Assembly (NCBI GenBank): GCA_900660155.1
Contig: CABFPE010000352.1
Coordinates: 674,450-738,449, forward strand
DNA length: 64,000 nt
Reading direction: 5' to 3'
Source of the DNA: Hofstenia miamia
Lineage: Eukaryota > Xenacoelomorpha > Acoela > Hofsteniidae
The translations under genes and the position numbers were made by a program. Position 1 is the first letter of the stretch. The number at the start of each line of letters is the position of its first letter. The notes below the pieces were generated by a model that did not search any database, was not told the DNA's origin, and saw nothing but the letters and a program-made list of their open reading frames with translations. Positions 41,265-55,037 of this stretch are shown in pieces.

Positions 41265-42420
41265 AGCTATGGTTGACACAGAAGCATCTATTTCAATAAT
41301 AGTGGACACATGTGCATCAAACTCGGATGGAATAGAAAGGACATCGCTGAAAACAACTCATGATTGAGCAATGCCTCAAGATACTATGTAAACAAAAAAT
41401 GAGTTGTGAAAGATGAGTAACACAATTCACAATGTGAAGTTTAAACAAGATGTATACATAATTGATACTAATAACAAACTGTTACCATATGAAATAATCA
41501 TAGAAAGAGACTTCTTAACTGATAACAACTGTCTCATAGATCACAGCACAAGAATATTAATGATCCAGGAAGACTGGAACATCTCCATTACACTATCCAT
41601 GAAAGGCAATGAAAATCTCAAAGAATTTATTCTATTAAAAAATTTGAGGATAGAGCCTTATCACTGGAAATTCGTAAAAATTCAAACTTATGCCAACAAC
41701 AATTTAGACTATATCATCCCTAACTTCTACCTCAGTAATTCCAGGAAGATAACAGTACTCAGCAACTCTTCAAGAATCAAAAATAGAATCAGGATAACTG
41801 CAATCTGTAATAACACACCTTGACACATAATCTCACAGTCACATGTATCCCACTGATCAAATTTGTAAAGAAGAACAAACAGCACTTATTTTGTTAGTCA
41901 GCATCATCAGCAGCTAACACAAAGGACATTCCTCAACTTACAAAGGCTATGCATACCCACTTATTACAAGATGACAAAGAGAAGATCAATGGCATGCTAC
42001 AGAAAAATGCAAACATGCTCAACAGTAACAATGTAAGTGTTGGTAAAGTGATTGGTGTAGAACATGAAATCAACACCACGTCTAATAGACCATGTAGGAG
42101 AGTCTCAAGTAATCTGCAGGAAATCTATGCTAAAACTATAACAGAGCTCCTTAACAATGGCATAATCAGCAAGAGCCCATATGCCTCTCCAACTGTGTTT
42201 ATTAAACAGGGAGAAGAATTTTGGCTGTGCATAGAATTTTGGAATTTAAATAAAGTAACAAAGAAAGATGCTTATCTGTGACCTCAAATTGATGACATAT
42301 TATATGAAGCTACTAATTATGAGCTGTTCATTACACATGATCTATGCTAGGCCTATTGGCAAGTTCCCATGAGACAACAGGATATAGAAAAGACTAGTTT
42401 TCTTGATCTGATTAGTGACA
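41265..42420 (+). mobile_element. Ty3/Gypsy-type LTR retrotransposon fossil (protease and RT start)
   Basis: Plus-strand remains of a pol gene: a protease-like segment (VDTEAS near 41270, then a YEIIIERDFL block near 41490) and the entry of a Ty3-type reverse transcriptase (near 41949-42281). It is a partial, broken copy; no LTRs or gag were recognised and its 3' two-thirds are absent or replaced. Related in kind to the minus-strand fossils at 47-60 kb. Old, with several breaks. Confidence 0.7.
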
Positions 42421-43600
42421 TGGATTTTTTCACTTCTGGTTTTTCAGGTTTTTGCTTCAAGTATTTACCATTTTATTTTCTTCTTGGCAGTGGTGGTGCT
42501 TTCTTTAACTGAAAATGTTTGGTGCATTTTTTGTCTTTGTTGATTGCATTTTTAAGGACTAGAAAAATACCTTTATATTCACATTTTTTATGACAGGAGA
42601 GTCTTTACATTTACTCTCTGCCCCTTATATGCTTTCTTTTATTTGATGATTATAAGAATGCATTTATATTCACATTTCATTCAACCTGAGAGTTTTTGCA
42701 ATGATCTTAAACAGTTTTCTTTTCTCTCATTTCTGTAATCAGAACATTTGCTTCTCATCTGTTTTTCATGAAAATGTCATGGTCATCATGTGAAATCCTT
42801 TACTATCAGCAATTTATTCTTGTATCATCACAAGTGACTATTATTAACAGCATTTATTCCAACCTCTCAGCCATTAGCATTACCATTCTCTAAATTGTTA
42901 GTTCCCCATATGTGTTAGTGAATATGTCTATAATGATTCTGCAAATAGTAGGAGTGACTAACATTTAGATTCTGAAAGTGTTGCTGACTCAAATGGCATC
43001 TCATTTGCATGGTGCAGGTGATATTGGATGGGTTACTACAATGCATCTCTCAGCATGACATTTGTGGTTTTGGTGTAAGACATAGTACAAAGAACTTCCT
43101 CTTGAATTTCCTGGAACTTTAATGCATTGTGTTTCAATTAGAGTGTTATTGAGAGATTAATAAAAGTTATGTTAACTGTGTTAATCTAAGAATTAATTAG
43201 CATTGGTGAAACAAATTTCATTCATCTAATTAGTTGCCATCTATTTAATAATTAAGAAACTTTGCATAAATAATACTCAATTTAATATTCCATAGTCAGA
43301 TGAACATGCTTTAATATGCAGTACTAATGCATCCATCATTCATTAGAATAGTTAAGTTAAAAGATGTTAAGAAGAATCATTAAGTTTTGTAAAGTTAGCC
43401 CTTCTCTTGACCACATATTTTTCTAACATTAACTCTGAACTATTTACATTTTGTTTCACCATATATTTTACTATTTAAATTAACAAAAACAATTTGTTCC
43501 AATAGAACATGATATATCATTTATGTTAAGAACTACAAACTACTGATTTCTGTTAGTGTATCTTACAGATATGCTTGTTGTAAACTGCAAAGTTTTCTCT
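42421..43600. other. No gene recognised
   Basis: T-rich plus strand with an imperfect direct repeat around TTTATATTCACATTT (near 42571 and 42666). No coding signal. Confidence 0.4.
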
Positions 43601-44760
43601 TCCAGCACAGATGGTTGGGTGTTTATTGGATAACAAGTTCATGGCTCTTGAATTTTTGGCACATACTTTACAATAATTATGTTGTTTTGATACCCAAAAA
43701 TTGATAAATGCTCTTCATATCTTTAATATTTGTATATTGATTCTTTTTTATTAGCTCAAATAGTGCCTAATAAATTCAATTTGAAGTAATTAATTTTCTG
43801 GAGGAATGGAGGTACTTGTAATATTCATTCCAGTACCACAAAACATCCCTAACAAATTGTCAACTACTCACTGACTTCAATGGATTGATTCCAACATTGC
43901 CAAGATATACTTGAAAATTTAGTATATAATGTGGTTCACTATTAGTGATGACCCACACCTTGATGCCATATTTGTCTGGTTTGGACTTAATGTATACATG
44001 GAAAGGACTGCTCAATTTAAATAAATATGAGTTGTTCATCAATTCTCAGGAAAGCTCCAGGTTTAAAACAGAATCAATATCACTCTTGAAATAAGTCCCA
44101 GATTTGGTGAATAGCAATAAACTTGTCTGTCAATCTTCTATCAGTACATGTGTCAGTATCATCATAGCAAATGAATTTCATAATGGTTTGAAATCTTTTG
44201 AGACACATAGAAGCTTAGAGTTGTGGTCATCTAATAAATTTCTTTGGCACATATTCCTTCCAATGCTTCATGTTTTGCATGGAATGTACCAGCAAATATT
44301 AGACAGCCAATGAATCCACATAATAGTGATGGCTTTCAACAATTTATATACCAACCACCATCTGGTTGGATATTTGGAATTTCTTCTGTAAAAAGTAAAA
44401 AAAAACACTTTAGTCATTAAAGTTGAGCCACATTGATTGGAGATTTCACTGGCTTACCTTAGAATATTAGCAGGGAGCTTGATATTGTTGCTTTGCCTTC
44501 TAGTACCATTACCACCAAACCAGAAATCATTGTTACTAATTATAGATTCCTCTTAATCTTCAATCTCTGAATGCTGGTCTTGATCTTCATAACTTGTTGA
44601 TGCTTCTGCCTCCACCACATCTTCACAACTGTCAGAATTCACTGCTATTCCTACCTCATTTACATCTTTAGCAATGTTATATATTGGTTATTGATGAAAG
44701 GATGCAAATGATGAACATCCACTAAATTCTGTATCCCATGTGTAGTAGCATGCAGGGGAG
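43600..44760 (-). pseudogene. piggyBac-type transposase relic
   Basis: Minus strand. An acidic N-terminal region near 44540-44660 (VVEAEASTSYEDQDQHSEIED) precedes a gap. Then comes SPFHVYIKSKPDKYGIKVWV near 43960-44010, which is the piggyBac FIPSKPDKYGIKVW block, followed by YILNFQVYLG. LITSN near 43790 may be the DNFFTS block. Stops and a missing middle make it inactive. Terminal repeats and TTAA sites were not identified with confidence. A plain DNA transposon gene. Confidence 0.7.
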
Positions 44761-47276
44761 TATGTGTAGGCCAACTTTCCATATAAATTTGTTTAGAAAA
44801 AAATGAAGTATTTTCAATAAAAACACAGTCTAGTAGAAGAGTGTTCTAAATTGTGAAAATAATTAGACAATGTGTTGCTTACTGTAAACAATAGAGAATC
44901 TTATTATAGTGGGAAAGAATGCAAACATAAAGGCATTCTTATTAGCCTCACCTAAGACAGAAAGGTGCAAATGGAAATGCACCCATTCTGACCAAAATGT
45001 AATTGGTACAATAAAAGGAAATTTTATTAGAGTTGCTTTTCCTTAGAAAAAAATTATTAATGATCAAGCATTGTAAAAATATAAGTAAAAAAGATGCAGA
45101 AAAATAGTTCGGCTAAAAGTCAATCAATTGTCTTTTAGATAAAATTAGCCAAAGCAGAAATATAAATTCAAAATTGACTATCTGATTATCAATAATTGTG
45201 CATTGAGGTGAAATCATTGAGCAATCCTAAGTCCCTAATATCTGAGGGATTCATTTTGAAGCATGAATTTGCCAAAGCCACAGTTTAATAAATAACTCCT
45301 CCTGCCATGGTAACCCTTCCTAACAAAATTAATAAGTAAACAGAAGATCATGAGAGGGAAGAGTGGCCAAACTTGGCTGATCTGAATCAGATAGCCTTGA
45401 GACAGTGTTGCATAAATTTAGAGCCCTAATAGAGAAAAGGAAAAGAGAGGCCCTAATATTCTTGGGTGCATTGGGTGAAACCTATGTGCTAAGTAAAAAA
45501 CCTAAGCTCATTGCTTTTCTCATTGCATGCAATTTAGGTGGTAGCAATAATAACAATAATATTTAACAAATGAAATGCTTAACAAATCAAAACACCTAAA
45601 CTTTTACCTATTTCTAAACTAAGGTTAGTGTGCTAGACTACATTTAACTAAACAGAAGTTTTTTATAAAAACATAATTTAGATTAAAGCAAAGTTGAAAT
45701 ATAAACTGAAACAATTTTATTGAAGAAGGAAACAAAATGAATAATTCACATGAATATATAGGAACAATAACTGGTATCAAAAACATCATTACATACTGTT
45801 GTAAATGTAATCAGTAGTCTGCAATAGTTAAATTTAACATGTTAAATTATTAGAAATATTCAAACTAAAAATATATAGCACTGTTTCATATTATCCAATT
45901 GTTAATTGCAATAATTTCTTAATTCCCACATTGAAATTAATATTTGCCATTTCAGAATAAAGTAATGAGAAATAGAAAGTTTTAAATGTCTTTATGCCAA
46001 AATTGTATAAAAAGAACCTGTAAGTGATTTTATTATTTTTATAGTATATAGGAAAATTGTCATAATGAAAAAAAAGTTATTATATAAAATCAGTATCCAT
46101 AAACTTCTAGTAGAGTTTAGTTGTTCTAATACTCTTAATTTATCAGATATAATAATGAAAATAGTTAGCTAAATTTCTATGTGGCAATGGTGGTGGTGAC
46201 TTGGCTGATGAATATGTATGGTGCAAATTAAGATTGATTATGAAAAGCTAATAACTTAAAATCTTGTAACTTAATTATGCAAATGATTAACAGACACCTT
46301 AATGATAAATGGTTAGCTAATTTTGTCCAACTATGAAATCTGTGAATGACTTATATTTTATACAACTAATTATGTAATTACTAATCAGGTGTCTACCCAT
46401 TTGATGAAAGAAACTTGCATCATCAGTGATTGATGGAGAAGATAGAAACCTGTTAATTAAGCAAAGAGAAAGTGGTTAATATCAAATTTATTTATAGTTC
46501 ATTTAAACTGTAAACAAAACATTATGTAGCATCTGCTACTAAGCTCTAAAATAAATCAATTAATTCCTTTTGAATATATTTCTTTGTTAATTGTGGGTAG
46601 GGATATAACAACTTCTTTGTTCTTTTAACAATTGTAGTTAACTTTTGTTAACATACAATGTAGTTGATTGCTATTTAGGTGTGAATTGATTGCAGAAGTT
46701 CCCCTGGTGACTGATCTTCTGTAAGTTCTCTGACCAACTCTGATATCTGAATCTTCTAACACTTAGTTGTCTTCACTGCTGATGGATTGTCTCCAAGTCT
46801 CCTAACTCAGTGCAACCCTCAAGGCTGGATGTAACTGACTTAAACTCAATTTGTAATGTGAAATTTTTACTTGCAACCTGGCAATGTCACTAGCTGCTAA
46901 TAAATATCTGTTAAGCCATTACTGAAAAATACTGGCTTAAAAGAAAATAAATAATTAAATAGATTATTACATGCAGCTTCCTAACCTACATTTAGTTAGT
47001 AATACATGCTTGGTCTTGTTATCAGTCTATTTATAGGTCTCCTACATAGTCTATTTAATATAAGATATAATATCCTATGATTGGCTAAGTATAATTATCT
47101 CCAAAGTTTGTTATTTTGTACACATTGTTGAAAGAATCAGTATTCAGCTAAATGTAGAAGAACTCCTAATCATAACCCTAACCTAAATACAGTTTCATGG
47201 TTTGGATCAAGGACCCTCAAATCACTACTAATATGTGTCCTTGCCACTACTAAGCATTTACTACTTAGCTTGACAT
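44761..47276. other. Non-coding AT-rich stretch
   Basis: About 2.5 kb without a recognisable gene on either strand. A small hairpin (GGTGCAAATGGAAATGCACC near 44966) was noted. No MITE ends found. Confidence 0.4.
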
Positions 47277-47455
47277 TGTGTAATAATATGCAAACCAAAA
47301 TAAATATAAAAATAAGATTTAAAATAGTGGAAATGATATTGCCCCCTTCATTTTGCCAAATTGTTATCAACAAGTACTATTTGGTAATGTTATCTCTTAG
47401 TTGCATTTACAAAATTAATGATGCTAAATTAGAATTAAATAAATTTTGATTTACA
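47277..47455 (-). repeat. Terminal repeat of Ty3-type fossil 1, shorter copy
   Basis: Shares its two outer parts with 54750-55037 at high identity, including a GAAGGGGGCAA purine tract on the minus strand. The longer copy has about 110 more bases in the middle. It starts TGTG and ends TTACA in plus orientation, so TG...CA ends are possible. Confidence 0.7.
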
Positions 47456-50400
47456 ATTAATTTAATCATAATTCAATGTTAATCTTCTTTGATTAACTAA
47501 TCTCTTTCTTCTTCTTTTTTGCAGCATTAATCTTTGAATTATTCTACATGCCCCCTCAGCTTGTGTTATTTTTAGCACAGCTCTCTCTCCATGGACTAGT
47601 TCATCAGCTTTTCCTATTATTGCTTCTGCTTTAAGATCACTCCAGCATGTTGTTGCAAATTCTGGCTGTTCCCTCATTTTTAGTATTGCCTCTCTTTCTG
47701 TTGTTACTGTACTATGATAGTGCAAAAATTTTGCTTCTGAGATTGGTGTTATCTCACACAATTCATTCATTTTTCTTGAGAATATTTTGTAGTATTTCTG
47801 ATACAGATGGATCCCTTTTATTGCTATCATTAAAGTCATCTGTGCATCCACTCTACTTGTGTGTGCTGTATTTGGGTAAAAGAGTGTAAATACTTTTCAG
47901 AGGCTTCTGGTGTTCACAATGCCCTATAAGAAGAAGCTTATGTTGTTTCTTACGTCTTCTTCTGTTATGTTGCTTGGGTTGTTCTTATTCAACCTTATCA
48001 TTGTTACTATTTTGACCCACTTTGTGACATCATAGTAGCAATACTGTTTATCCCACAAGTCCAGCCAGACTACATCATTTACTCCTGAAAATAGCATTAC
48101 TGGTTTTGTTGTTTTTTGTTGATCTCATCTCTCAGTTCTTTACCCTGCTCATTGATGGCTTTGCCTTGAGTGTATAGTTGATAGGAGTTATTGCTCACTC
48201 AACATAGACATGTTCCCTGTTGTCATTGCTGAGTATCATTTCTTTTGATCTTCTGTAATCCTCTCTGTTGATTACCTTGTTCTTTACCTTGTTCTTTTGT
48301 GTTCAGATAGGTTTTGTACTTGTGTAGGAACGCTTTTGCTATTTTCACATCTGTGGGTACTCTCCATCTTGGAAGTATCATCAGGATGGATATCATTTCT
48401 GGTGGCATGCAGATGAGGATTTTTGTTTTGATTTGTCATTCTATCTCATTGTATGTTGCTGATGTTGTTGGTGCCATTGCCAGTCCAATTTTTGCTGGGT
48501 AGTTCATCTTACTGTCTTTCAATGTGTCCCAAAAACTCTGTGTTAACCCTCTTCTACTCATTTTTATCTGAATTTGGTCTTTCATCTCTATTTTTGATGT
48601 AATACATTCCACATAATTGGCCAATTGATTGTATGGCTTTAGCAGCTCTTCCAGCTCTGTTCTTGTAAAAGCTTCTGTAAACATTAGTTTCATGGATGTT
48701 ACTATTTGCTCTTCTTTTAATTTCTGGTAGTTTCTGCAGTGAATTTCCTTTTGCTTTTCCTTAATTATCTTTATCATTTTTATGAATGTGCATCATGGAC
48801 CTTGTTTTTCATGTTGATTCATTTCTTTTTGTAACATTTGATGTAAATTTTTCTCCTTCATCATCTTAACTATTTCTTTGGTGTCAACAATATCTTTTTC
48901 TTCTATTGTGAAAATCACTATTAACCATGCTTTTGTCCTGAACCTGATTTCTGGTGTGTTTTTCTCTTCAAATATCATGTTCTAAAATCTTTGTTTGTGT
49001 TTAGTTTGTACACTCTATTTATCTCTGTCAGGGCTACCTCTATTGTTCTATGAAATTTCTTTGATGGCACCTCTATGTTTATTTCAGGGCATTCTTCTGT
49101 AGTATTCTTTTGTAGCTTACTCTTTTTCCATATTTTTTCTATTTGTCTGAGATGCTCCTGTCTCTGTGTGAGGCTGCATTTGATAAATAGCATATTGGCT
49201 TTCTCTACACTTTCTGCATTTGTTGTCAGTTAAACTGTCTTTGTCTGTTTAAATAGATCTCCACCCACATGGTTAATTCATACAAAAAGTTGGGGATTTT
49301 GCTGAGGGTTGTTCATGTGATGATTACAATTTGTATCCTCTGTACTCTTGCCATTCTGAATGTTTGGTCTAACTGCTTTTCTAAGTTTTTATTGTATTCT
49401 TTTTCCTTTAGGATGTGAATGATCATTAAATTATCTTTGTCAATGTTGATTTATGGTATTTTGGTTATTTGATCTATGTATGCCATGATTCTTTGTGCTG
49501 TCTCCAGCATTGGTCTTTTCCTTGCATCTAGTATGATTAGTAAGTTGCTGCCCTCTGTTTTCAATACTCTCCTAATATGAGCTTTTCTTTTGAGTGACAG
49601 TTTTTAATAGGCATTATTTCTCATTTTTAGGGTTTCCATAAAGTAGGGATGCAGGGTTTCTCCATCTATTTTCAAAATTCATTGCTCTCTTTCTTTTGAG
49701 TGTACTGTACTTTCTGATGTTGTTTCTGAGGGGGCATGGCTGAGTAATCTGTAATGGTCTACTGGTGCTCAGCTCACAATCAAGTGAGTCAATGCTGATG
49801 GTACCTACTGAGTTGCCCTCAAATAGGCTTACAGTTGACTCTGTCAGCAATTGACCAGTTGTGGGCTCTGTAGATACATCAGCCTTGAGTCACTTTTGTA
49901 TGCATGCAGTTCTTCCCCCACTTATACCTTTCCCTGGAACTCAATCTGTTGCAATGCCCTTGAATTGGCATTGTGTACCTCTGGAGGAAAGTTGGGCTGC
50001 TTAACATCAGTTCTCTGCATGCCCTCAAATCAGCATTGCAGATCTCCAATGGGAGAGGCATTTCATCATTTGTCACCCTGCCCTTGAATTGGCATTGGGG
50101 AGTACTGGGATGCCTTCTCACTCTGTGCCATTGATTAGTCAGTGCTTTGTTCTTGTCCCTTTTGAGAACTCCTCTGTACTCTCCTCTGTGGATTGGATGT
50201 TACCATTTCCTCAGTCTTTTGGTTGTGGCACACTCTATTGCTCCTCAGTTGTTGTTGCATCTCTCAATTTGCCTAAATTCAATGAGTAATTTTAGATTTC
50301 ACACTTTGAGGTCATATACATATTTATCTCTTGCTGCCCTTTCCTGGCAGTACTTTTGCTTGTAAGTTCTCATTACTGATATTTGTTTTGAATTCTTTGT

Positions 50401-53400
50401 TGAAACCTTCTTCCAGTAAACTGTCTAACTCTTTCATATCATAAAGGATTTTGCTTCCATTAATTCAGTTTATTTTAAAATCAGCATTTTCATCTAATTT
50501 AGTTTCCTTGACATCTGCTGTCACTCATTTTGAATTTTGAAAGTGCAGTAATCTGCTGTTTAGAATATACTCATTATTTAGCAGTACTTGCATTATCATA
50601 TATGGACCTGGCCAAATTTTTTTGAGTTTTTTGACCTTGTTTGCATCTATTAATTTTATGGGTGTGAATGCATATACTTTGTTGACTATTTTATGTTCAT
50701 GACTGTAAATTTTTTTGTTGTAATTGCATTGTTGTCTCATGGCAGCCTTGTTAATATTATGTCACATTGTTTCATGTATCTCAGTAATTTGGCTTCTTAG
50801 TTGGTTTACATATTCATTGTCCATTTTCCCACTATAGTTGAAGTATTGCATTGATAGTGGCCTGACAGCTTCCCTTCCAAACATTGCCTTGAATGGTGTC
50901 ATTCCCATTGTTGAGTTTACAGACATGTTATAAAAATACTTGACCATTTTGATTACTTCTCACCATTTCCATCCTCCTATCCTTGATGTTGTGACCCTTA
51001 TTAGCTTAATTAACATTCAGTTCAAACTTTCTACTGCACCATTCACCTGCAGGTGATTTGCTGTTGTTCTTTCACTGACTATTTCTAATAGCCAAGACAT
51101 TTCCTGAAATTGACCACTTTTGAACTGTAGGCCCTTGTCTGTAATTATTGTCTCAATTAGACAAACTGCAGGATCCACTCCTTCATTACTATCTCTGCCA
51201 TTGTTTCCACCATTGTGTTTTTCATCAGGATCATCTTTGTGTATTTGGTAAAATTGTGAACCATTACTAACAGGTGTTGGTATCATTCTTTGTCTCTTGA
51301 TAACATCTCCAAGTCTATGTGTATGATTTCATTGGGTTGTGTCACAATGATCTTGTATAGTGGTGCTCTCTGGGTTGGGAAATGCTGCTTGTTTAGGAGG
51401 CATGTTGTGCATTTGTTAATTACTTTTCTATGACTTTCTTGACCACCATGATGATAAACCTTGTGTTGAAAGTGCTTTCTGTTTGTTTAATGCCTAAATG
51501 GTCCCTCTCATGCACCTTCCTTATTAATTCCCTTTTGTAATATTCTGGGATTGCAATCCTGTTGTTCTGTGATTCCATGTATAAGAGTCTATTTTTGTTT
51601 ATTTTCCATTTGTATCTCTCATAGTAACTCACTGTTAGTTTTGATAGTTTTAATTGTGGCTATTGCAGCTTTTTTATGATTTTGTTCAGTATGACATCAT
51701 CCCTTTGTTTTTCTATCACCTCTTGCTCTGATATCTCTTCTTTGATCATAATTGGTAAGACTGCTTGCCCTTTCTTATCAACATTTATTTCAGGTAATCC
51801 TTTGTATTCTGTGTGTGGTAAGAATTGAAATTGCTTTTTTTCACCATCTTCCTTGGCTACATCTCTTTGATACTCTGGGAGTGTGGTCCAGAAGTCTGCA
51901 TTAGTGTGTAGTGTTCCTCTATGGTGTTTGATGGTGAAAGTAAATTTGCTTAGGTACTTGATCCACCTCAACACTATCCCTGATTTGTCTCCCAAGAACT
52001 TCTTTAGCCATGCTAAACTGCTGCTATCTGTGTGGACCATGAATTCTAATCTGATTAGAAAATGCCTGAATTTCTTGATTTTTTCAATTTGGGCTAACAT
52101 CTCTAGTTTCATTGAACCACAATATTCCTTGCTCAGTTTCAGTTTGCAGCTAAAGAATTGTATTGGCACCTCTTTCCCATTTTCTATTTGTCCTAGTGTT
52201 TCTCCAATTGCCACCTTGCTTGCATCACAGTCCAAAATGAAAGTTTCATTGTAATCCAGTGTGTTCTGCAATGGCAGTTTTGCCAGTTCTTCCTTTATAT
52301 AGTCCAATTCCTCCTGCTCCTGCCATGTCCATATAAAAAGCACAGACTTCCTCATTAATTGTGTCATTTTGGCAGTTTTCCTGACAATGTTATGTATGAA
52401 TGTTCCATAGTGGTTGAAGAAATCCATTATCCTCTGTATATCTTTCTGTTATTCAGTTTCTCTATCTTCTGAATCATTTATCTCACATTGTCCTTTAAAC
52501 ATGTTTGCCCTTTTTATATCACTCATCCTTAGAATATGATCTTCTCCTTCAGTATGTCACATTCCCATTTATTTGCAGGCCTGCTTTTTCTAGAATTGAC
52601 AGTGTCCTTTCCAGCTTTTCAAGATGTTCTTCTATAGTGTTACTCATCATGATGATGTCATTTATGTATGCATTCACATCTTCTTCAATTTTATGTTTTT
52701 TGTTTTTAGTACCTTTGTTATGTATCTCTAGAAGGTCTTTGGTGCATTGCACAATGTGAATGCCATGTATATCCATTCATACAACCCATAAGGTGTGATG
52801 AATGCCATTTATTCAATATCTTCTTCTTCCATTCACACCTACCAATGCACTTTACATAGATCTATCAACATAAAGTACTTGTGCTTGCTTGCTTTGTACA
52901 GCATACCTTCTATTCTGGGAAGTGGGTAAGTGTCTTTTTTTGTTTCTTCAGTTTCTGAAAATCTATACACAATCTATACTTCTCTCCCTGCTTTACAAAC
53001 ACTGTTGGTGCTGCATATGGACTTTCATTGGGTCAATTTATTTTGTTGTCAATCAGTTCATTCAGTATCCTGTTATATTCATCCTTTATCTGCTGGTACT
53101 TGTCTCACTGGTAGTTTTATTGGTTTGTTTGTTGTTGTAACTATCTTGTGAGTCTTGCCTATCACTTGGCCCACACTTATCTCTCTGTAGTTGAATATTC
53201 ATTTATGTTTCTCTAACACTTCTCTAAGTTGTTGCAGTTGATTCTTGTTCAGATGTTGATATTCCTCTCCTAGTAACTGTGGTGTTGTGTAATCATCTTC
53301 TTCATTTGCTTTTGTCCCTATGCCCTTGAGTTGGCTTTTGGGAGTACTCACTACATTGATGGTTTTTGTCCACTCACCCTTGAGTCAGCTGTGTGGAGTA

Positions 53401-54749
53401 CCTCCTGTTTTCATTTGAAACTCCTTGAATTGACCATACAAACTACTCTACTCATCAATGTCTTCCATTGCTTTCCAAATTGCTTAGATGCTAGATTTGA
53501 CAGATTTTCTGAATATTCTCACATTAGTTTTTTTCACATTAACATTACAATTCATGGTGTTCAATATCAGTATCCTTCCTATTCCATTTTTTATGGTGCA
53601 CATGCTTGAAGGCATTGAGACCCTTTTTTGAGTTAATTCCTTTGTTCTTGTAAATCATTATATCTGCTGTAATCTTCTCTCCTGTTTGAATTGTGTGCAT
53701 CCTTCATTGACATGGTTGCAACTTTATGTCTTCTTCTAGTTCAAATGTTATTGTTGATAGCTTGTATTCTTCTTTGATTTTGATTTCCTCCTTCTTTACC
53801 TTGATCATTCTATTTGAGTAATTTATTACACATCCATTCTTAGTTAAAAAATCATCGCCCAGTATTACTTTGTGTGGTAATAAGTTGTAGTGGTTGTCTA
53901 TCACTACTAGCAATTGTTCAAATGTAGTGTTTGCTATTCTAATTTGTACTGCTTTTAACCTCCTCTTAGTATCTTCTCATCTAAGCCCCAATTTCATAAT
54001 GCATTCATCAGTTACAATAGATGTTGCAGCTCCCATATCAATTTTTGCCTTTGTCATCAACCCATTTATCATTATTATTGTGTTGATATTGTTCAGGTTT
54101 GTCATAATCATTATCAGTGCTCAGTTTTTTGGAGTCAGAACTTGAGCTAGTTTTCTGATTCATCTTCAGTTTGTGTGTCCTTGACCAATTCTGATTCAGA
54201 TTTGATCACATCTTCATCTTCATAGTATGCCTCCTCTTCTCTAATCACATTAATCTGTTTTTTGCAATTGTCTTTTCTGTGCCCCTTCTTTCCACAGCTG
54301 TAGCACTTTATGTCCCTCTCTTACTTTTTTCATTTTTCCATCTTTAATTTTATTTTGATAATTTCTGTTTAGTTTTCATTGTGGGGTTTGGTATTCACTG
54401 TCTAAGACTTGTAATTGTTCCATGGTGTTTCTTTATGCCATAAAGCTTTTTCATAAATGCAGGCATTGTTTTTAATTGTTGCATGGATATCCACTGTCTT
54501 TCTGATCATTTTTTTCAATTTGTCATCCACATCAAATTTAATTTTAAATTGATTTCTAATGTTCCCAGGCAATCCTTTGCAAATGTGTGAGAAGAGGCCA
54601 TACTTTGAATATCTGTTTCCTCTGGAGCTAAGTGTTAATAGTTGTTCTACTTGCTGAATGTAGTTTCCTATGTTGTCTATTTTTCTCATTTTCATCTAGT
54701 TCAATGTGACTTGGTACTGGTTTTTGAAACTTTCATTTTCAAAGTACAT
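47277..54749 (-). mobile_element. Ty3/Gypsy-type LTR retrotransposon fossil 1, broken
   Basis: Read on the minus strand: gag-like region (54695-54402), CCHC knuckle (about 54250-54310), protease region (about 54060-53704), reverse transcriptase (about 53230-52430), RNase H (52427-51660), integrase zinc domain and core (51632-51017) and integrase tail (50947-50525). A further 3 kb down to 47460 has coding-like pieces I cannot name. The order protease-RT-RNase H-integrase is the Ty3 order. A repeat shared by its low-coordinate end (47277-47455) and by 54750-55037 includes a purine-rich tract on the minus strand and probably marks LTR or LTR-adjacent sequence. The element has many breaks (more than ten) and is inactive. 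No target-site repeat seen. Confidence 0.82.
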
Positions 54750-55037
54750 TGTGTAATAATATGCAAACCAAAATAAATGTAAAGATAATATTTTCAAAGA
54801 ATTTATTCAACAGTTTCTAAAATGATTTTGCTCTATTGATAGTTTCAATTCAAAAATTACTTGTTGATTTGAATTTCAAATTATTGTCTGCCAAGATGGC
54901 AAAAAATAGTGGAAGTGATTTTGCCCCCTTCATTTTGCCAAATTGTTATCAACAAGTACTATTTGGTAATGTTATTTCTTAGTTGCATTTACAAAATTAA
55001 TGTTGCTAAATTAGACTTAAATAAATTTTGATTTACA
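54750..55037 (-). repeat. Terminal repeat between Ty3-type fossils 1 and 2
   Basis: Longer copy of the repeat at 47277-47455. It lies just upstream of the gag region of fossil 1 and just downstream of the pol remains of fossil 2. It could be the 5' LTR of fossil 1, the 3' end of fossil 2, or an LTR shared by two elements in tandem. Confidence 0.6.

Noticed and set aside
47460-50520. Envelope-like gene in Ty3-type fossil 1
   Set aside because: Position alone would suggest it, but I see no signal peptide, membrane segment or cleavage-site pattern that supports the name.
52505-53151. Plus-strand ORFs rich in Phe, Leu and Ser across 47-60 kb as membrane proteins
   Set aside because: They are antisense shadows of Lys/Asn/Glu-rich minus-strand retroelement coding; hydrophobicity comes from T-rich composition.
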